A DNA stretch of 64,000 nucleotides from Hibiscus mutabilis (taxonomy: Eukaryota > Streptophyta > Magnoliopsida > Malvales > Malvaceae). The position numbers and the translations under genes are program-made. Below are positions 35,701 through 47,439 of the stretch, piece after piece. Within the stretch, counting starts at the first letter, position 1. Each line of letters opens with the position of its first letter. A model generated the notes under the pieces. That model had not been told where the DNA came from and did not search any database. It saw only the letters and a list, made by a program, of their open reading frames with translations. The stretch spans positions 37,927,834-37,991,833 of the forward strand of contig CM033745.1 in the NCBI GenBank assembly GCA_019671005.1, given 5' to 3'.

Positions 35701-36245
35701 ATTGTGTAACTACATAAAATCTTAAAAGATTACTTTATGCAATGTTCATATTTGGCCTTAACTACACATCTCAAAGGATTTCTGTATGCAAATTGTGTAA
35801 CTAACATAAATTTTTACGTAATTTAGAAGAAAAGAAGTAACTACACAAATTATTACCCTATATCTCATAATCTAAAACCAACTGAAATTTTGGTAAGAAA
35901 TTGTGTTGCTATACAAAATCTTAAAGGATAACTCTATATGTTACCAAACGCCTAACAAATAGGGTACTTACACAATGTTTTACAATACCTACGTAAATGC
36001 TTATGTAATTTATAGGAAATAACATTACTACACAAATTATTACCTCATACCTCCTAATTTAAAACCAACCGAACTTATGGTAAGAAATTGTGTGACCACA
36101 CAAAGTCTTAAAGGATAACTCTATATGTTATCAAACTCTGAACAAATAGGGTACCTACACAACATTTTACAATACTTACATAATTGTTGAAGGTATTTCT
36201 AGGGAAAAAAGGTAACTACACAATTACTTACCCCATTTAACATTC
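32701..36245. repeat. Satellite-like array: 19 units of about 187 bp
   Basis: Units begin atggtaggaaattgtg at 32701, 32889, 33075, 33259, 33446, 33633, 33820, 34006, 34193, 34381, 34567, 34754, 34941, 35128, 35317, 35504, 35691, 35890 and 36077. Spacing is 184-189 bp except for one of 199 around a rearranged unit at 35691. Each unit has two internal inverted repeats, GGTAG...CTACC and AATCC-taaa-GGATT. Units 1-11 mostly carry ctctttttggtacaaaacgc; units 12 onward carry ctatatgttacaaaacgc, so two subfamilies lie in separate blocks. Short frames in it are not genes. Confidence 0.95.
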
Positions 36246-39200
36246 TTTTAAACAAGCAGTAGATAGTAAGAATCGGTACTGTTCATGAAGAATCGATACG
36301 ATTCATCCATAATCGATACTAATTTGTTGCATGTTTGATTTCGGAATCGGTACTGTTCTTGTGGTACCAGTAATTATGTTAATTGTACCGGTACTATTGT
36401 GTAGCATTTGTACCATTTTAGGTCACTGTCTACATAAATCCATACCATGTGTATTTTCTCTCTTGTATTTGTACTAGTAATAATCCATAATTTAGACATG
36501 CATCTTCATAGTATATAGTCGGCAACACAAGAACAATTTTGATATCATACAGACAATTTGTAGGTTTTAATTAAAAATCACTTTAAAATAGTTTAAAAAC
36601 TTATTTTCTTTGAGTAAAGTTTTGTGGAGGTATTTAAAGGGAAAATTGTTCTAAACTCTTGGAAACAATTGTTCTAAGCTCTAAGAAAATTTGTACGATT
36701 AATAGTATCGAAAGACAATACACAAATAAAATGATAAGCACAATATAAGTAAAAGTCAAGGGTAATCCAAAATATTTATAGTTACATATGATCAATGTCA
36801 TATTCTAAAATATATGAATAATGTAGAATATCCAAATAGATCCAAATCATTCAAAATGAAACTACAAAATTAAAAACATCAATACAACAAAAAAAACATC
36901 CAAAGTGTCATCCATAAATTCATAATGACAACCAAAGGCATAGATGCAAATCATGAAAAGCAAGAGAAACAAATCCAACAAGCATCTGATGCTGGCGGTG
37001 GATCAAAGTCGGAAGAAGAAGCTCGAAAGTTAAAAAGTTCCAAGAGAGAGCAACAACCTCATCAAACAAAGGGTTGAACTGAAAAATAAATTAACCACGA
37101 ACTTCCTCAAGTCTAACAAAGAGACATTGTTAAAGAAATCGAACAAGTCAACCTACAAAAAAACAAATATTATGTTTACAACAATTCAATCTCAATTCTC
37201 AATAAATTTCATTAACCAAAACAATAAGTTTAAAGATTATATATATATATATATATATACTATTAAAAAAGAAAAGTGCTTGAAAAATAAAATGTGTGTA
37301 AGTATAGTGTCAATCTCAATTTCATATGTAATATGTAAAAGGAGTACAAATACCGTTAATAGCAGTACTGATAACATCAAGAGCTATAAATATATCGTCA
37401 AGAACAGTACAGATACTACGTGATACTTTTACCCAAATTTCTACATTCGTTCAAATGGTATGATACTGCAAGAACAATACCGATACCAAAATGCAGGAAA
37501 TGTCATTTTAAGCTCGAAAATGATCCTCAATCTAACTCTAATCGTCTCATAGTGTCTCTAAGACTATACCTAAAGCCACAAACGTTATTCACGCATCATT
37601 TAACATAATTACCAAGCATTTGTAACGTCAAACTCATTTCAAGAATATTCCTTAACTAAATTTAACATGGAATGAATTTCTACACATATTTAACCTACAA
37701 GACTCAACCTTTATGACTTATATGCCATCTACTAGTAATGATAGTGTATTACCTTACAAAAAACGTCCCAAAGGTGCCTTTTTATCCTGTCCACAAGCTT
37801 GCTCCTTGCGTCTACTTTTGGAATACCCTACTCCTTTCAATATTATCCATCATCATACAATACACAATGGAAACAAAAGATTAATGGACATATTAAAATG
37901 AAAACTATCTACTAAAATCCTCCACAACTTATAATAAACAATAGCCCTAGCAAAACCTAGCCACTCCATAACAGCCAAAGAGATGAAGACTTTTATATTA
38001 TTTTCAAGCTTCATATGTGAAGAACAAGAATCTTACCTCAAATCTTACTCTATTTCAATGCACACTTGTAAAAATGAAATTTTGAAGAAGATTGAAGAAA
38101 GACAAAGGAGAAGTGGGATTTTGTGGGTGATATCAATTTTGGCGTTTGGTTTATTAAACACCCTTTTTAATTTTAAAATGGGGTTAACCTTTTCAGCCCT
38201 TTACCTTTTTTCTTTTTTTTTTCTTTTCTCCTCTTTTTTTAATCAACGGTTGAGATTGATATAGCCTAAATCTAACGATCGTACCAATGTTGCCTAATAT
38301 TAGCCTAATTTTAAGGTGTCTAATTTTAGAATTTTTCCGAGCACAAGTCCGCCTAATTTGACTTTGTGTTATGCAATTTGGAGGCAGCTTCCTCAAAACT
38401 TCAAATTGCCTGTGATTGTGTTTTGGGTAATTGACTCTAAATTAAATTTCCCAAAGCTGAATTTATTTGAATCACACACAAATGTTTGGTTATCCATTTG
38501 ATTTCATAATTATTCTCTTAATTTGGTTTGAAAATTTTGATGTGAATTACTATTTATTAGTATTTTTTAAAATTAATTATTTTTTGAAGGATTTTAAATT
38601 AATTATGAAATAGGGTTACGGGTTGATCTAATTTAGTTTTGAATAAAATATATAAAAAGTCCATTATCTAACCTAATATATAACTTTTTTTTAATAAAGC
38701 TAATATATAACTTAAACGATGAATATTCATTTTTAATTCATAACAGCCAAAAAAATGGTGGTTTAATCAACTCTCAGTTGGTTTAGTGGGATGCGATGTT
38801 ATATCCCTTAAGTAAAATTGTGAATTTAAATTTTTTTTATGTTGTGAATGAAGTAAATTGATTTGAGAGAATCGTCCTCATAATAAATAGATTTCTACAT
38901 TACTCAGTTTGATTTAGTTGATCAATGATCAAATATTGATACTTATACAAAAAAATAATTAGTGTCTGAGGATTAAAGTGTTCTACATCTCAAAGTAGGA
39001 GACATTAAAGAAGAAATCAAAGTAAAAATGTAATACTTGAGAAGAAATTAAAATTATATAAATCCATCAATAATAAAAGTAATACTACTAATTTACCCAA
39101 AAAAATAAATAATCGGTTACTTTGCTAACAATTCAAATACAAACTAAATATATTCAATAAATTGCTTCTTTATTAATAAAATTATATGAAGACCTCATGC

Positions 39201-39756
39201 ATGAGTTAATTGTAGTAAATTGTCCAAAAATAAGGTTGATTCAAATGTATTTATATTATATATTTTATTTAGAAATTTGACGTTTCATGATTTTTAATAT
39301 AAAAAGTAAAATTAAAAATAAAATAGAAAATTGTTAAACCTCCTTGTACTATTCGCAGAAAAAATCAAATCAGATGGTTTGCTTAAAATCAATGAAAATG
39401 AAGTGTAAAGATAAGGATTAAGTTAAAGCATCATTTCTTATTTCCAATCAGTGGTTAACAAGCTCCAATGATCTTATCAATAATTCAATATCATCAATTT
39501 AATTTAGTTCATTGAATTGTCTCATTTTAAGTTACAATCCTACGTGTTTAAACAATACAATATAATTGTATACAAATATAATTGCTAGCAAGTGCAATAT
39601 AATTATATTTTATTTCTTTATATTATGTTTGATTGTACAAATTATAATTATATGATTATATGATGTTAAATTCTAACTAATATTAATTATTATAAAAAAA
39701 ATCATCTTAAATTCTAAAAATATTTAAGAAAGTATTCTACAATAAAATTATTAGAG
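36246..39756. other. A/T-rich noncoding stretch with degenerate repeats
   Basis: Near 36275-36400 and 37340-37500 the words aatcggtactgttc, gaatcgatac and gtaccggtac recur in both orientations, a degenerate dispersed repeat. An (AT)n run lies at 37237-37258 and a pyrimidine run at 38205-38240. A 50-codon Lys/Gln-rich frame at 36925-37077 has no recognisable family. I see no gene. Confidence 0.55.
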
Positions 39757-40330
39757 TTGGAAAGAAATTGTGATATATATTATAAACCTCTAATGTCTAG
39801 AAATAACAATAATAAATTGTAAGTTGAGTTAATGTATAACGAAAAATAAATAAATAATATATATATAAGAAATCCATGTATATATGAATAAAAAAGTGAA
39901 AGTGCTATATATTAGGGGTGTGCATTATTCGGTTTTAACCAAATTAACCGACAGAATTAATTTTTTTCGGTTAATTCGGGCGGTTAATTTTAAGTAGGTT
40001 CAGTTAACGTTTAATTATTAAAGTTGAAAAGAAATTTTTATATAGTATAAAGCTCTAATTTCTAGAAATAACAATAATAAATTGTAAGTTGAGTTAATGT
40101 ATAACGAAAAATAAATAAATAAATAATATATATATAAGAAATCTATGTATATATGAATAAAAAAGTTAAAGCGTTTTATAGTAGGGGTGTGCATTATTCG
40201 GTTTTAACCGAATTAATCGATCGAACCAAATTTTTTTCGATTAATTCGGTCGGTTAATTTTAGGTAGGTTCAGTTAACGTTTAATTTTTTTGGGAAATTC
40301 AGTTATCGATTAATTCAGTTCGAAATCGGT
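39757..40330. repeat. Tandem duplication of about 265 bp
   Basis: The block with tctagaaataacaataataa occurs at about 39796 and again at about 40061. Each is followed by ggggtgtgcattattcgg and a segment of self-complementary cggttaattcgg words. The second copy is longer, running to about 40330 with more inverted gttaattcagttcg words. Confidence 0.8.
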
Positions 40331-40535
40331 TAATTAACCAAATTAATCGAAATTATTATATATTAAATATTATGTATATTATATATATATATATATTTTT
40401 TTTTTTGTCATTGAACTTTTAAAAATTATAAAATAATTATTAAATTTTTTTCATATATTATAAAATAGTTATTAAACTTTTATCAAATTAGCATAAAATG
40501 AAAGTTCAGTGACTAAAAAGATATTTTAACATAAT

Positions 40536-40637
40536 TTAGTTGCCTTCTCCATGAGTCTCTACATAGTTATTCAAAATCATGTCTTCCTCTGCCTTCCACA
40601 GTCCTCTCTTTGGCCCTCCTTTAATCTTCTCCTCCAT
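40536..40637 (-). pseudogene. R2R3-MYB transcription factor, first exon truncated inside repeat R2
   Basis: On the minus strand the ATG at 40637-40635 opens a 33-codon frame. It reads MEEKIKGGP, then KRGLWKAEEDMILNNYVET, then HGEGN, then TAA. This is the start of an R2R3-MYB DNA-binding domain: the first conserved Trp of R2 is present, with the acidic EED and the first helix. The second R2 Trp should come directly after GEGN, but the sequence changes there to A/T-rich repeat, with no GT splice donor before the stop. So the gene is cut exactly inside R2 and no later exon was found in the window. The coding sequence before the break shows no frameshift. The MYB subgroup cannot be decided from this fragment. 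Confidence 0.85.
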
Positions 40638-40930
40638 TGGTGAATGGTGACTCACTGAGTTCAATAATTAAAGTTTGAAATGAAGATGGATTGTATATAT
40701 AGAGAGAGTAAAGCGGCTGGGTGAGATGTCAAATCTTTCCATTTTGATTCAGCTTTTACTAAAACAAGAATTCATGCATCTACAGTACTACAACAGTGAT
40801 GTACTGAGAATGGGGAAGGGGGAAAAGGTCCCTCTTATCTATCTCCATTTTCATTTACTTTTGCTTTCTCTATCTCTCTATCTCTAAACCAAACCAAAAT
40901 GTTGTGTTCATTATGGATGGAGCAGGTCGC
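40638..40930 (-). promoter_or_regulatory. Promoter and 5' leader of the MYB fragment
   Basis: A TATA box (CTATATATAC on the minus strand, 40693-40702) lies about 57 bp upstream of the ATG, next to a (CT)n pyrimidine patch at 40701-40710. The stretch up to about 40930 is richer in G/C than its surroundings and contains no repeat I recognise. It is probably the original upstream region of the MYB gene. Confidence 0.65.
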
Positions 40931-41124
40931 TGTTTCTGAAAAAAAAATGATTTTAAATGTTTATATCAAATTGGGAGTTAAGATTTTATTTTGTTTAATT
41001 ATATTCATTTTATTTATTAGTCGATTAATTCAAATTAACATAGAGTTATTCTTTTAATTTAATTTTTTCTATTAACAATGTCAAGATTCAAACCTCTAAT
41101 ATTGTCTAAAGTACTTAAGGTTTC

Positions 41125-42525
41125 ATCTCACTAGACTAATTAAAATTTGATAATATTTTAACACAAATAATATATATGTCAAACTGTGATTAGATTAATA
41201 TAGTTTTATTTTTGTTTAGTCTAATCTCTAAATTTTTATTAAACTCGAAATTAACCCTTATTTTTTAAAAATTTTATATCTAGTCTAATATTTTTAATAT
41301 AGTTAGTTCAGGTTAACCCCTAAAGTTTTTATTTAATCTAAAATTGACCCTATTTTTTACTAATTTTTATAATCTAGTACATTTTAATATAGTTTTATTG
41401 TTTTTCAGTTTAGTCCTTAAAATTTATTAATCTAAAATCCCTATTTGTTTCTAGCTTTTATAATTTAGTCTGATTTTAATACAGTTTTATTTTTGTTCAG
41501 TTTAGTCCTTAAAGTTTTTATTTAATCCAAAATTGACCCTAATTTGTTTCTAACTTTTATAATTCATTTTGATTTTTAATATAGTTTTATCTTTATTCAG
41601 TTTAGTCCCTAAAGTTTCTAGTTAATTCAAAATTGACCCCTATTTCTTTCTAATTTTATAATTTAGTTTGATATTTTTAAAATAGTTTTTTTTGCCAGTT
41701 TAGTCCCTAAAGTTTTTATTTAATCTAAAGTTAAACCAATTTGTTTTTATTTTTTATAATCTACTCCAACATATTTAGTATAGTTTTATTTTTTTTCATT
41801 TTAGTCCCTATAGTTTTTATTTAATCCAAAATTGGTCCCTATTTGTTTCTAATTTTTATAATTTAATCCAATATTAGGGACTCAATTTTGTATTAACTAA
41901 AAAATTCAGGGACTAAACTAAACAAAAATAAAACTACATTAAAAATATCTAAATAAATTTTAAAAGTTAGAAATAAATAGGGGCCAATTTTAGATTAAAT
42001 AAAAACTTTAGGGACTAAACAAAACAAAAATAGAACAATATTAAATACATCAGGCTAGATTATAAAAAATAGAAACAAATTTGGTTAACTTCAGATTAAC
42101 TAAAAACTTAGGGACTAAACTAAACAAAAAAAAAGTTATATTAAAAATATCAAACTAGATTATAAAAATTAGAAACATATAAGGATCAATTTTGGAATAA
42201 CTAAAAACTTTAGGGATTAAATTGAATAAAAATAAAACTATATTAAAAGATAGGACTAGATTATAAAAAGTATAAACAAATAGGGGTCAATTTCAGATCA
42301 AATAAAAACTTTAGGACTAAACTACACAAAAATAAAAGTATATTAAAAATATGAGACTAGATTACAAAAATTAGAAATAAATAGAGATTAGTTTTGGATT
42401 AAATAAAAAATTTAGGGACTAAAATAAACAAAAAAAAATCATATTAATCACAATTACAATTTGACATATATATTATTTGTGTTAAAATATTACTAAATTT
42501 GAAGTTGGTTTAGTAGTTAAGTTTT
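41125..42525. repeat. Large foldback element with tandemly repeated arms
   Basis: The left arm (41125 to about 41870) contains about seven units of roughly 97 bp with the phrase agtttagtccctaaagttttt. The right arm (about 41880-42525) carries the same units inverted (aaactttagggactaaac). The outer ends also match in inverse order: taatattttaacacaaataa near 41150 and ttatttgtgttaaaatatta near 42472. Transcription would give a hairpin of about 700 bp per arm. No transposase gene is present. Confidence 0.85.
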
Positions 42526-43430
42526 TGCCTTTTTTCTTAGGACTTTGGCTCAAATCCCCTCATGTACAAAATTAAAAATTATATATTTTTCCTCTTGCAA
42601 AACGGCGCCTTTTTGGGTGATGTGAGCATCAAAATAACCTCTCCAAAATGACGTCACTTTGGTTCGGCGTTCACATCAGCCATCATTCGCCATGTCACTG
42701 TGAAATTAAGGATTTAACGGCGAAGTGACAGAAATGATTCGAAAACTAAATTTTAGTGTTAAAATTAAAACAATTAAAAAATCGATGGTAAAAACGAGCC
42801 AACACCAATAGTTTGGTGCCATTTAGTGTAGTTTACCCTTAATTTAATAAAATAACATTATTTTTTAATAAATAATTTTTATCAAATAAAGAGGTATTAT
42901 ATTCTTAAGATAAATTTCAAGATTTGAACCTATACAAAATTGGGCATTTTTGGTCGCAATAACAATTAGTGAATCTCTAATTAAAAATATTTTATCTAAA
43001 GTCGAGTTTACTCGATTGGAAGCGCTTAATCCTTGTGTATTAGTTTATTTACAAATATTTTAAAAGTTAATACAATAATTTTGACAAATCTTATTTCTAA
43101 TCCTACCTAGAGGAGAGGGGAATGAGAAATTTTAGGAGAAGGAAGGGGTGCTCCTAGTGAGTTTAGAACTCATGACCTAAGAAAATATAAGGGAACAAAG
43201 ATGAGCATCTTGGCCAAATGTGCTTTCTCTTAATTCAATAATTTTTTTAAACATTTCTACCTAGGGGAGGGGAAGGGGGATTGCTCCTACTGGGACTAGA
43301 ACCCAAGACCTAGGGGAAGGGAATGACAACATGAGTCTTTAACCATATGCTCCAAGTTGTGTTGACCTTAATATAATAATTAAGGGAAAATAAAATGTAG
43401 TTAAAAATATACACATTTAATATATCATGG
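42526..43430. other. Dispersed repeats, no gene
   Basis: Two related blocks (43090-43210 and 43250-43370) contain aggggagggg and tagaacccaagacct. On the minus strand the second reads GGGTTCTAGTCCC, close to a polymerase III B box, so these may be SINE-like; no A box or poly(A) end is clear. The part before 43000 is A/T-rich with an aacggcgcc word near 42601. Confidence 0.45.
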
Positions 43431-43431
43431 G

Positions 43432-43672
43432 TTATATTTTGATATACAAGTTGTGTAAAAGAAATTTACACAACCCTTCTATAAAATTTAAAACATAAAT
43501 CTCAAACCCTAGCACCCTAAAACCTAAACTTTAAACTCTAAATCCTAACCATAAATCTTAAATTCTACACCCTACACAATATATCCCTAAACCCTAACTT
43601 AAAACCCTAAACCCTAAAATTAAAAGCCTTGTGTAAACTAATGTTACACAAGCTTGTGTATCAAAGTATTTT
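43432..43672. mobile_element. Small TIR element with telomere-like interior, copy 1
   Basis: The left end ttttgatatacaagttgtgtaaa and right end ttacacaagcttgtgtatcaaa are inverted copies of each other. The interior is a string of degenerate aaaccctaa words (for example cctaaaccctaac near 43591). It is about 240 bp with no coding capacity. Confidence 0.75.
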
Positions 43673-43691
43673 CCAATATCATATATTAATT

Positions 43692-43905
43692 TATGGGTCA
43701 TATTTTGATACACAAGCTGTGTAAAAAAATTTACACAACCCTTCCATAAAATATAAAACTTAAATCTCAAACCCTAGCATCCTAAAATCTAAACCTTAAA
43801 CCCTAAATCCTAAACTCAAAATTCTAATCATAAACCTTAAATTCTACGCTTTACACACTAAACCCCTAAACCATAACCTTAAACCCTAAACCTTAAATTG
43901 AAAGT
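43692..43905. mobile_element. Small TIR element with telomere-like interior, copy 2 (right end lost)
   Basis: It has the same left end (ttttgatacacaagctgtgtaaa) and the same interior words as copy 1. The sequence passes from aaattgaaag directly to tattttcc, so the right terminal repeat is deleted. Confidence 0.7.
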
Positions 43906-44068
43906 ATTTTCCTTAATTTATTTATTGTGTTTGGGAGAGCATCTTTATTTTCTTATTTACTACATGTGTTATCATGCATTATTATATGGTTAATACTTTG
44001 ATACATAAGCCATATAATTTTAGAGGTTAAAGATATAGGTTGTGTTTTAGAGTTTAAGGGTTTACTAT

Positions 44069-46244
44069 TGTAATACCCCAAAAATTACTAAGTGATTAAG
44101 GGTCATTTATTACTAAGATAATAGCTTAAAAGCCAACTTAGTGACTAAAATGACAAAAATGCAAAAGTTAGGATTTCTTTAATTATGGGTTTTGAAATGG
44201 AAATTTCTAAGGTTTAAAGGTCTCATGTGATAGATAGTGAATTGAATAAGGTATTATTAAAGTTTGTTTGAATTTCAAGGAAAATTGGAATGGGAATTGA
44301 AGTTTTAAAAGGTAGTGACCAAAATGTAAATTTTGAAAATTTTATGGATAAAGTATAAACTTTGGAAAAGTTTGGGGACTAAAGTTGTAATTTCCTAAAA
44401 TTTAAGGTTTTTATTTCATAAATAAATAGATCAACTAAGGGTGTGGATCGAATGTGAAGATTTGGGTTCGATCTGATACTTAGATTATTGGGAAAATCGT
44501 AGTTAAAGTTTAAGTGGAATTCGGATACCCAGATCGAACTGGAAAATTTTGAAATTTTGTCATATGATAGAGAAAGGTTATAAAAGTCATTTCCAAGTGT
44601 TGGAAATATTTTTAGATTGATTCAAGATGAATCCTACAGTTTATTTCTGAGTAAAGGATTATTTATCGGTATATTGGATCGAATGGAAATTTTGGAAACT
44701 GATCCAAAAGCTATGGAAAAGTCATAAAATGTTATTTTATGAATATTTTATTATGGTTGGTTGAATTCTAACTAGATTTAGTTATATTTTAATGGAATGG
44801 CAATTTGGAAACAAACTAGTAAATAAAGACTAGTTGGGGGGCAAATTGGTCATTTGGCCCCAATAGCAATTTTGAAATATTTAAAAAATTATAAGGGCAA
44901 TTTTGGAAAGATGAAATGGAAGATTAAATCTTGGCCCTTGATTGATGATAAAATCAATCTCAACCATTGGATAAAAAGGGCAAAATTGTAATTTCACTAT
45001 TAAATAAATTTAATATTCATTTAATAGATATATGTGTAAAATAATGGTGAAAAGATGAATTCAAGCTCTATCTTTTGCTATCAATAATTCATGGAATACA
45101 TGCTTGGTTGATGAGAATTTTCATGAGAAAGAAATTAGGGTTATGGATCAAATTGGGGCTTTTGAGATTTTATGATTCCATGATTGAATTCAAGCTGAAA
45201 TCAAGCTAGTATGATGTTAAAATCATGATATTGAGTTGGATTTAAGTTTTACATGTTTTGATTTCTATGAAGATGATTAGGGTTTATGGATTCAAGTTTA
45301 ATTTAGGGTTTGTGATGTTGAAATAATGATCCAATAAGCTTGAATTGTTGTGTGGAAGCAAAACCCTAAGTTAAATTGTGTAGGGATCATTTCGAAAACT
45401 TGAAAAGTTGAAGGACCAAATCTGAATTTTTAGAATTTGGAGTGTATTTGTGTTATTAATGATGTTAGAGATAAGAAAATGAAGTTAGAATGCCAAATTG
45501 ATGTTGAATTGAATTAGTGACCATTTTGACAATTTGTTAAAGTTAAGTGACCAAATAGAAATTGAAGTTTTGTATGGGGGTTAAATCTTATTTTTAGTTG
45601 TAATGATGGAATTAAGGTAGTAATGTTGAATTGAGGACTAAATTGCAAAGTTAAGAAGCTTGAATCTTTATCTTTGCATTTTAGTGACTATTTCGGTAAA
45701 GAAGGAAAATTAAGGAGAATTATTGTGAATAATTATTTGATGAAGAAGGTCATAAGATGATGGTTTACAGCAAGTAATTGGACTAAATTGAAAAGTAGAA
45801 AAGTAAGGAGAAGTTAGTATAAAAGTTGAAGTTGTTTATGGAAGTTGTGTAGAAAAACTGTTTAGGGCAGTAACTTTGAAAATTCACCATAAATTCTACA
45901 AAAATGTTTAGAAGGTGAATTTTATACCGATGTAAATATTTGTTTGTCTAGTTTCGTGTCCAACAAACGGAATCTGATTTCGAGTTTCGAGTCAAAAGAT
46001 ATGAATTTTTAAGTGACGAAAGGTCAGAAAATAGAACACCAGTCTGTTTCGAATTTCAGCATTGTAACTGACTTTGAAAATTCGCCATAAATCGTACAAG
46101 TTGAATTTGGGCTATTAATTTATATGGTTGAAAAGCTTATAGAATCTAGTTTCTTTCAGAACAAACGGAGTCGAATAAGGTTAATGAATGTTTTGTGACA
46201 TCTCTGTCTCGTATTCAGTGATGGATACGGGAAAGGGTGTTACA
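44069..46244 (+). repeat. 5' LTR of element C, with internal deletion
   Basis: It starts TGTAATACCCC and ends GGGTGTTACA, 2176 bp. It matches the 3' LTR closely (9 differences in about the first 330 bp by my count), but about 1.66 kb present in the 3' LTR (from about 51380 to 53037) is absent between cggagtcgaa and tgaatgttttgtgac. Confidence 0.9.
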
Positions 46245-46249
46245 TTTAT

Positions 46250-46261
46250 TGGTATCAGAGC
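46250..46261 (+). other. Primer-binding site (tRNA-iMet)
   Basis: TGGTATCAGAGC, five bases after the LTR end, is the standard sequence complementary to the 3' end of plant initiator tRNA-Met. Minus-strand DNA synthesis would start here. Confidence 0.95.
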
Positions 46262-46860
46262 TGCAGGTTTAGCCGATTCTCGGCCTAAGTGGATGTGGTT
46301 TTATGTTAAAAAGAGTATACATGCCATTGGGAGATCAATATTATTGATCTAATGTTTTTATGATCTGGTTGATGTCGCTCCTTACTAATGTAAATTAAGA
46401 GGAATTGTAAGAAATATTTGAGTCAAGAAAGGGTGATGAACTGATAAATTGGAGGCTTAGGAAGGAATCAAGAGTAGTAATAATAAGGTTAATGATAACC
46501 CTTCGGATAAATTGGAACAAAAAAAAGGCATTGGTATAACACGGAGTGTCTGTGTCGGATTAAGGAATTGAAAAGTTCGAGAACACCTGAATTGAAAGGA
46601 AAAGCAGATTAAGGTCCAGTGATTGTTGATTTATAGTTGAATAGCCTAAGGATTACACTGGATGGATTCCACTGTTTGGATACCGAGAAATTGGATGAAG
46701 CTGTCTTATTGCTCTGAGATTTAAGCTAGATTTGAAAACCATCTGAATTTGCTTCATAGCCAGGATTGCACATATCAGTCTAAGTTTATAACATCAGGAC
46801 TGATAAAGATTGGGAGGATTCAAAAATCATAGAAGGTACATCTCATCTTTTTGGATAAAC
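46262..46860 (+). other. Leader and deleted gag region of element C
   Basis: No gag motif is readable. The stretch is A/G-rich with scattered stops in all frames. Compared with the usual 1-1.5 kb from primer site to protease, it is short, so most of gag has been lost. Confidence 0.5.
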
Positions 46861-46869
46861 TTGTATTGA

Positions 46870-47170
46870 TGTTGACGGGTCCTAGCTTTACACATACGTA
46901 TATAAGTACGAAGTTGAATGGTGAAGGAGATATCCTTTTATAACCCATTTCAAGTAATATAGCGGTCATAAATTTGTTGGGTTGTAATGTAAGGGCGAGC
47001 TGAACATTGGAATTGCTCGATAAAAATATAAGAAATAGAGTTCCCGATAAATTTAATGGAATTATCTTTCGAGGAGTTTAAGATGATGGTGGGCATGAAT
47101 TGGTTACCTTCCTATCAAGTCATGATGAATTGTCCCATAAAGCGATTAGTATTAAAAAAAAAACACGGAA
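46870..47170 (+). pseudogene. Protease remnant of element C
   Basis: This is the aspartic protease of the polyprotein. The active-site region reads LMLTGPSFTHTYISTKL (46869-46918), where the catalytic Asp position is no longer an Asp. The C-terminal block reads EEFKMMVGMNWLPSY (about 47071-47118), the counterpart of the usual -DVILGMDWL- block, in another frame. Frame changes and stops make it non-functional. Confidence 0.65.
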
Positions 47171-47439
47171 GGTACAAAAATAGTAGTAGTTGATAAAAGG
47201 GCAAATCCTTTTTCCAATGTAATTTCAGTTGTTTTATTAAAGAAATTGTTGTTATAAGGTTGTTAAGTTTTCTTAGCAAATGTAGTGGAGACCTCGGGCT
47301 GTTGAAGTTAAATTGAAAAGTAACTCAACTGTCCAAAAATATCTGAATGTATTCCCACATGGCTTACTCGAAATTACCCTAGATTGAGAGGTGAAATTCA
47401 AAATAAAGATGTTACCAGGCATTGCGCCTAAATTAATGG

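Noticed and set aside
36925..37077. Possible 50-residue Lys/Gln-rich protein
   Set aside because: Short, no family resemblance, no start context or neighbours to support it. Likely chance.
43250..43370. tRNA gene or SINE
   Set aside because: A B-box-like word is present on the minus strand, but there is no A box at the right spacing, no cloverleaf and no poly(A) end.
43591..43620. Interstitial telomere
   Set aside because: The aaaccctaa words are degenerate and confined between transposon-like ends, with the same arrangement in other copies.
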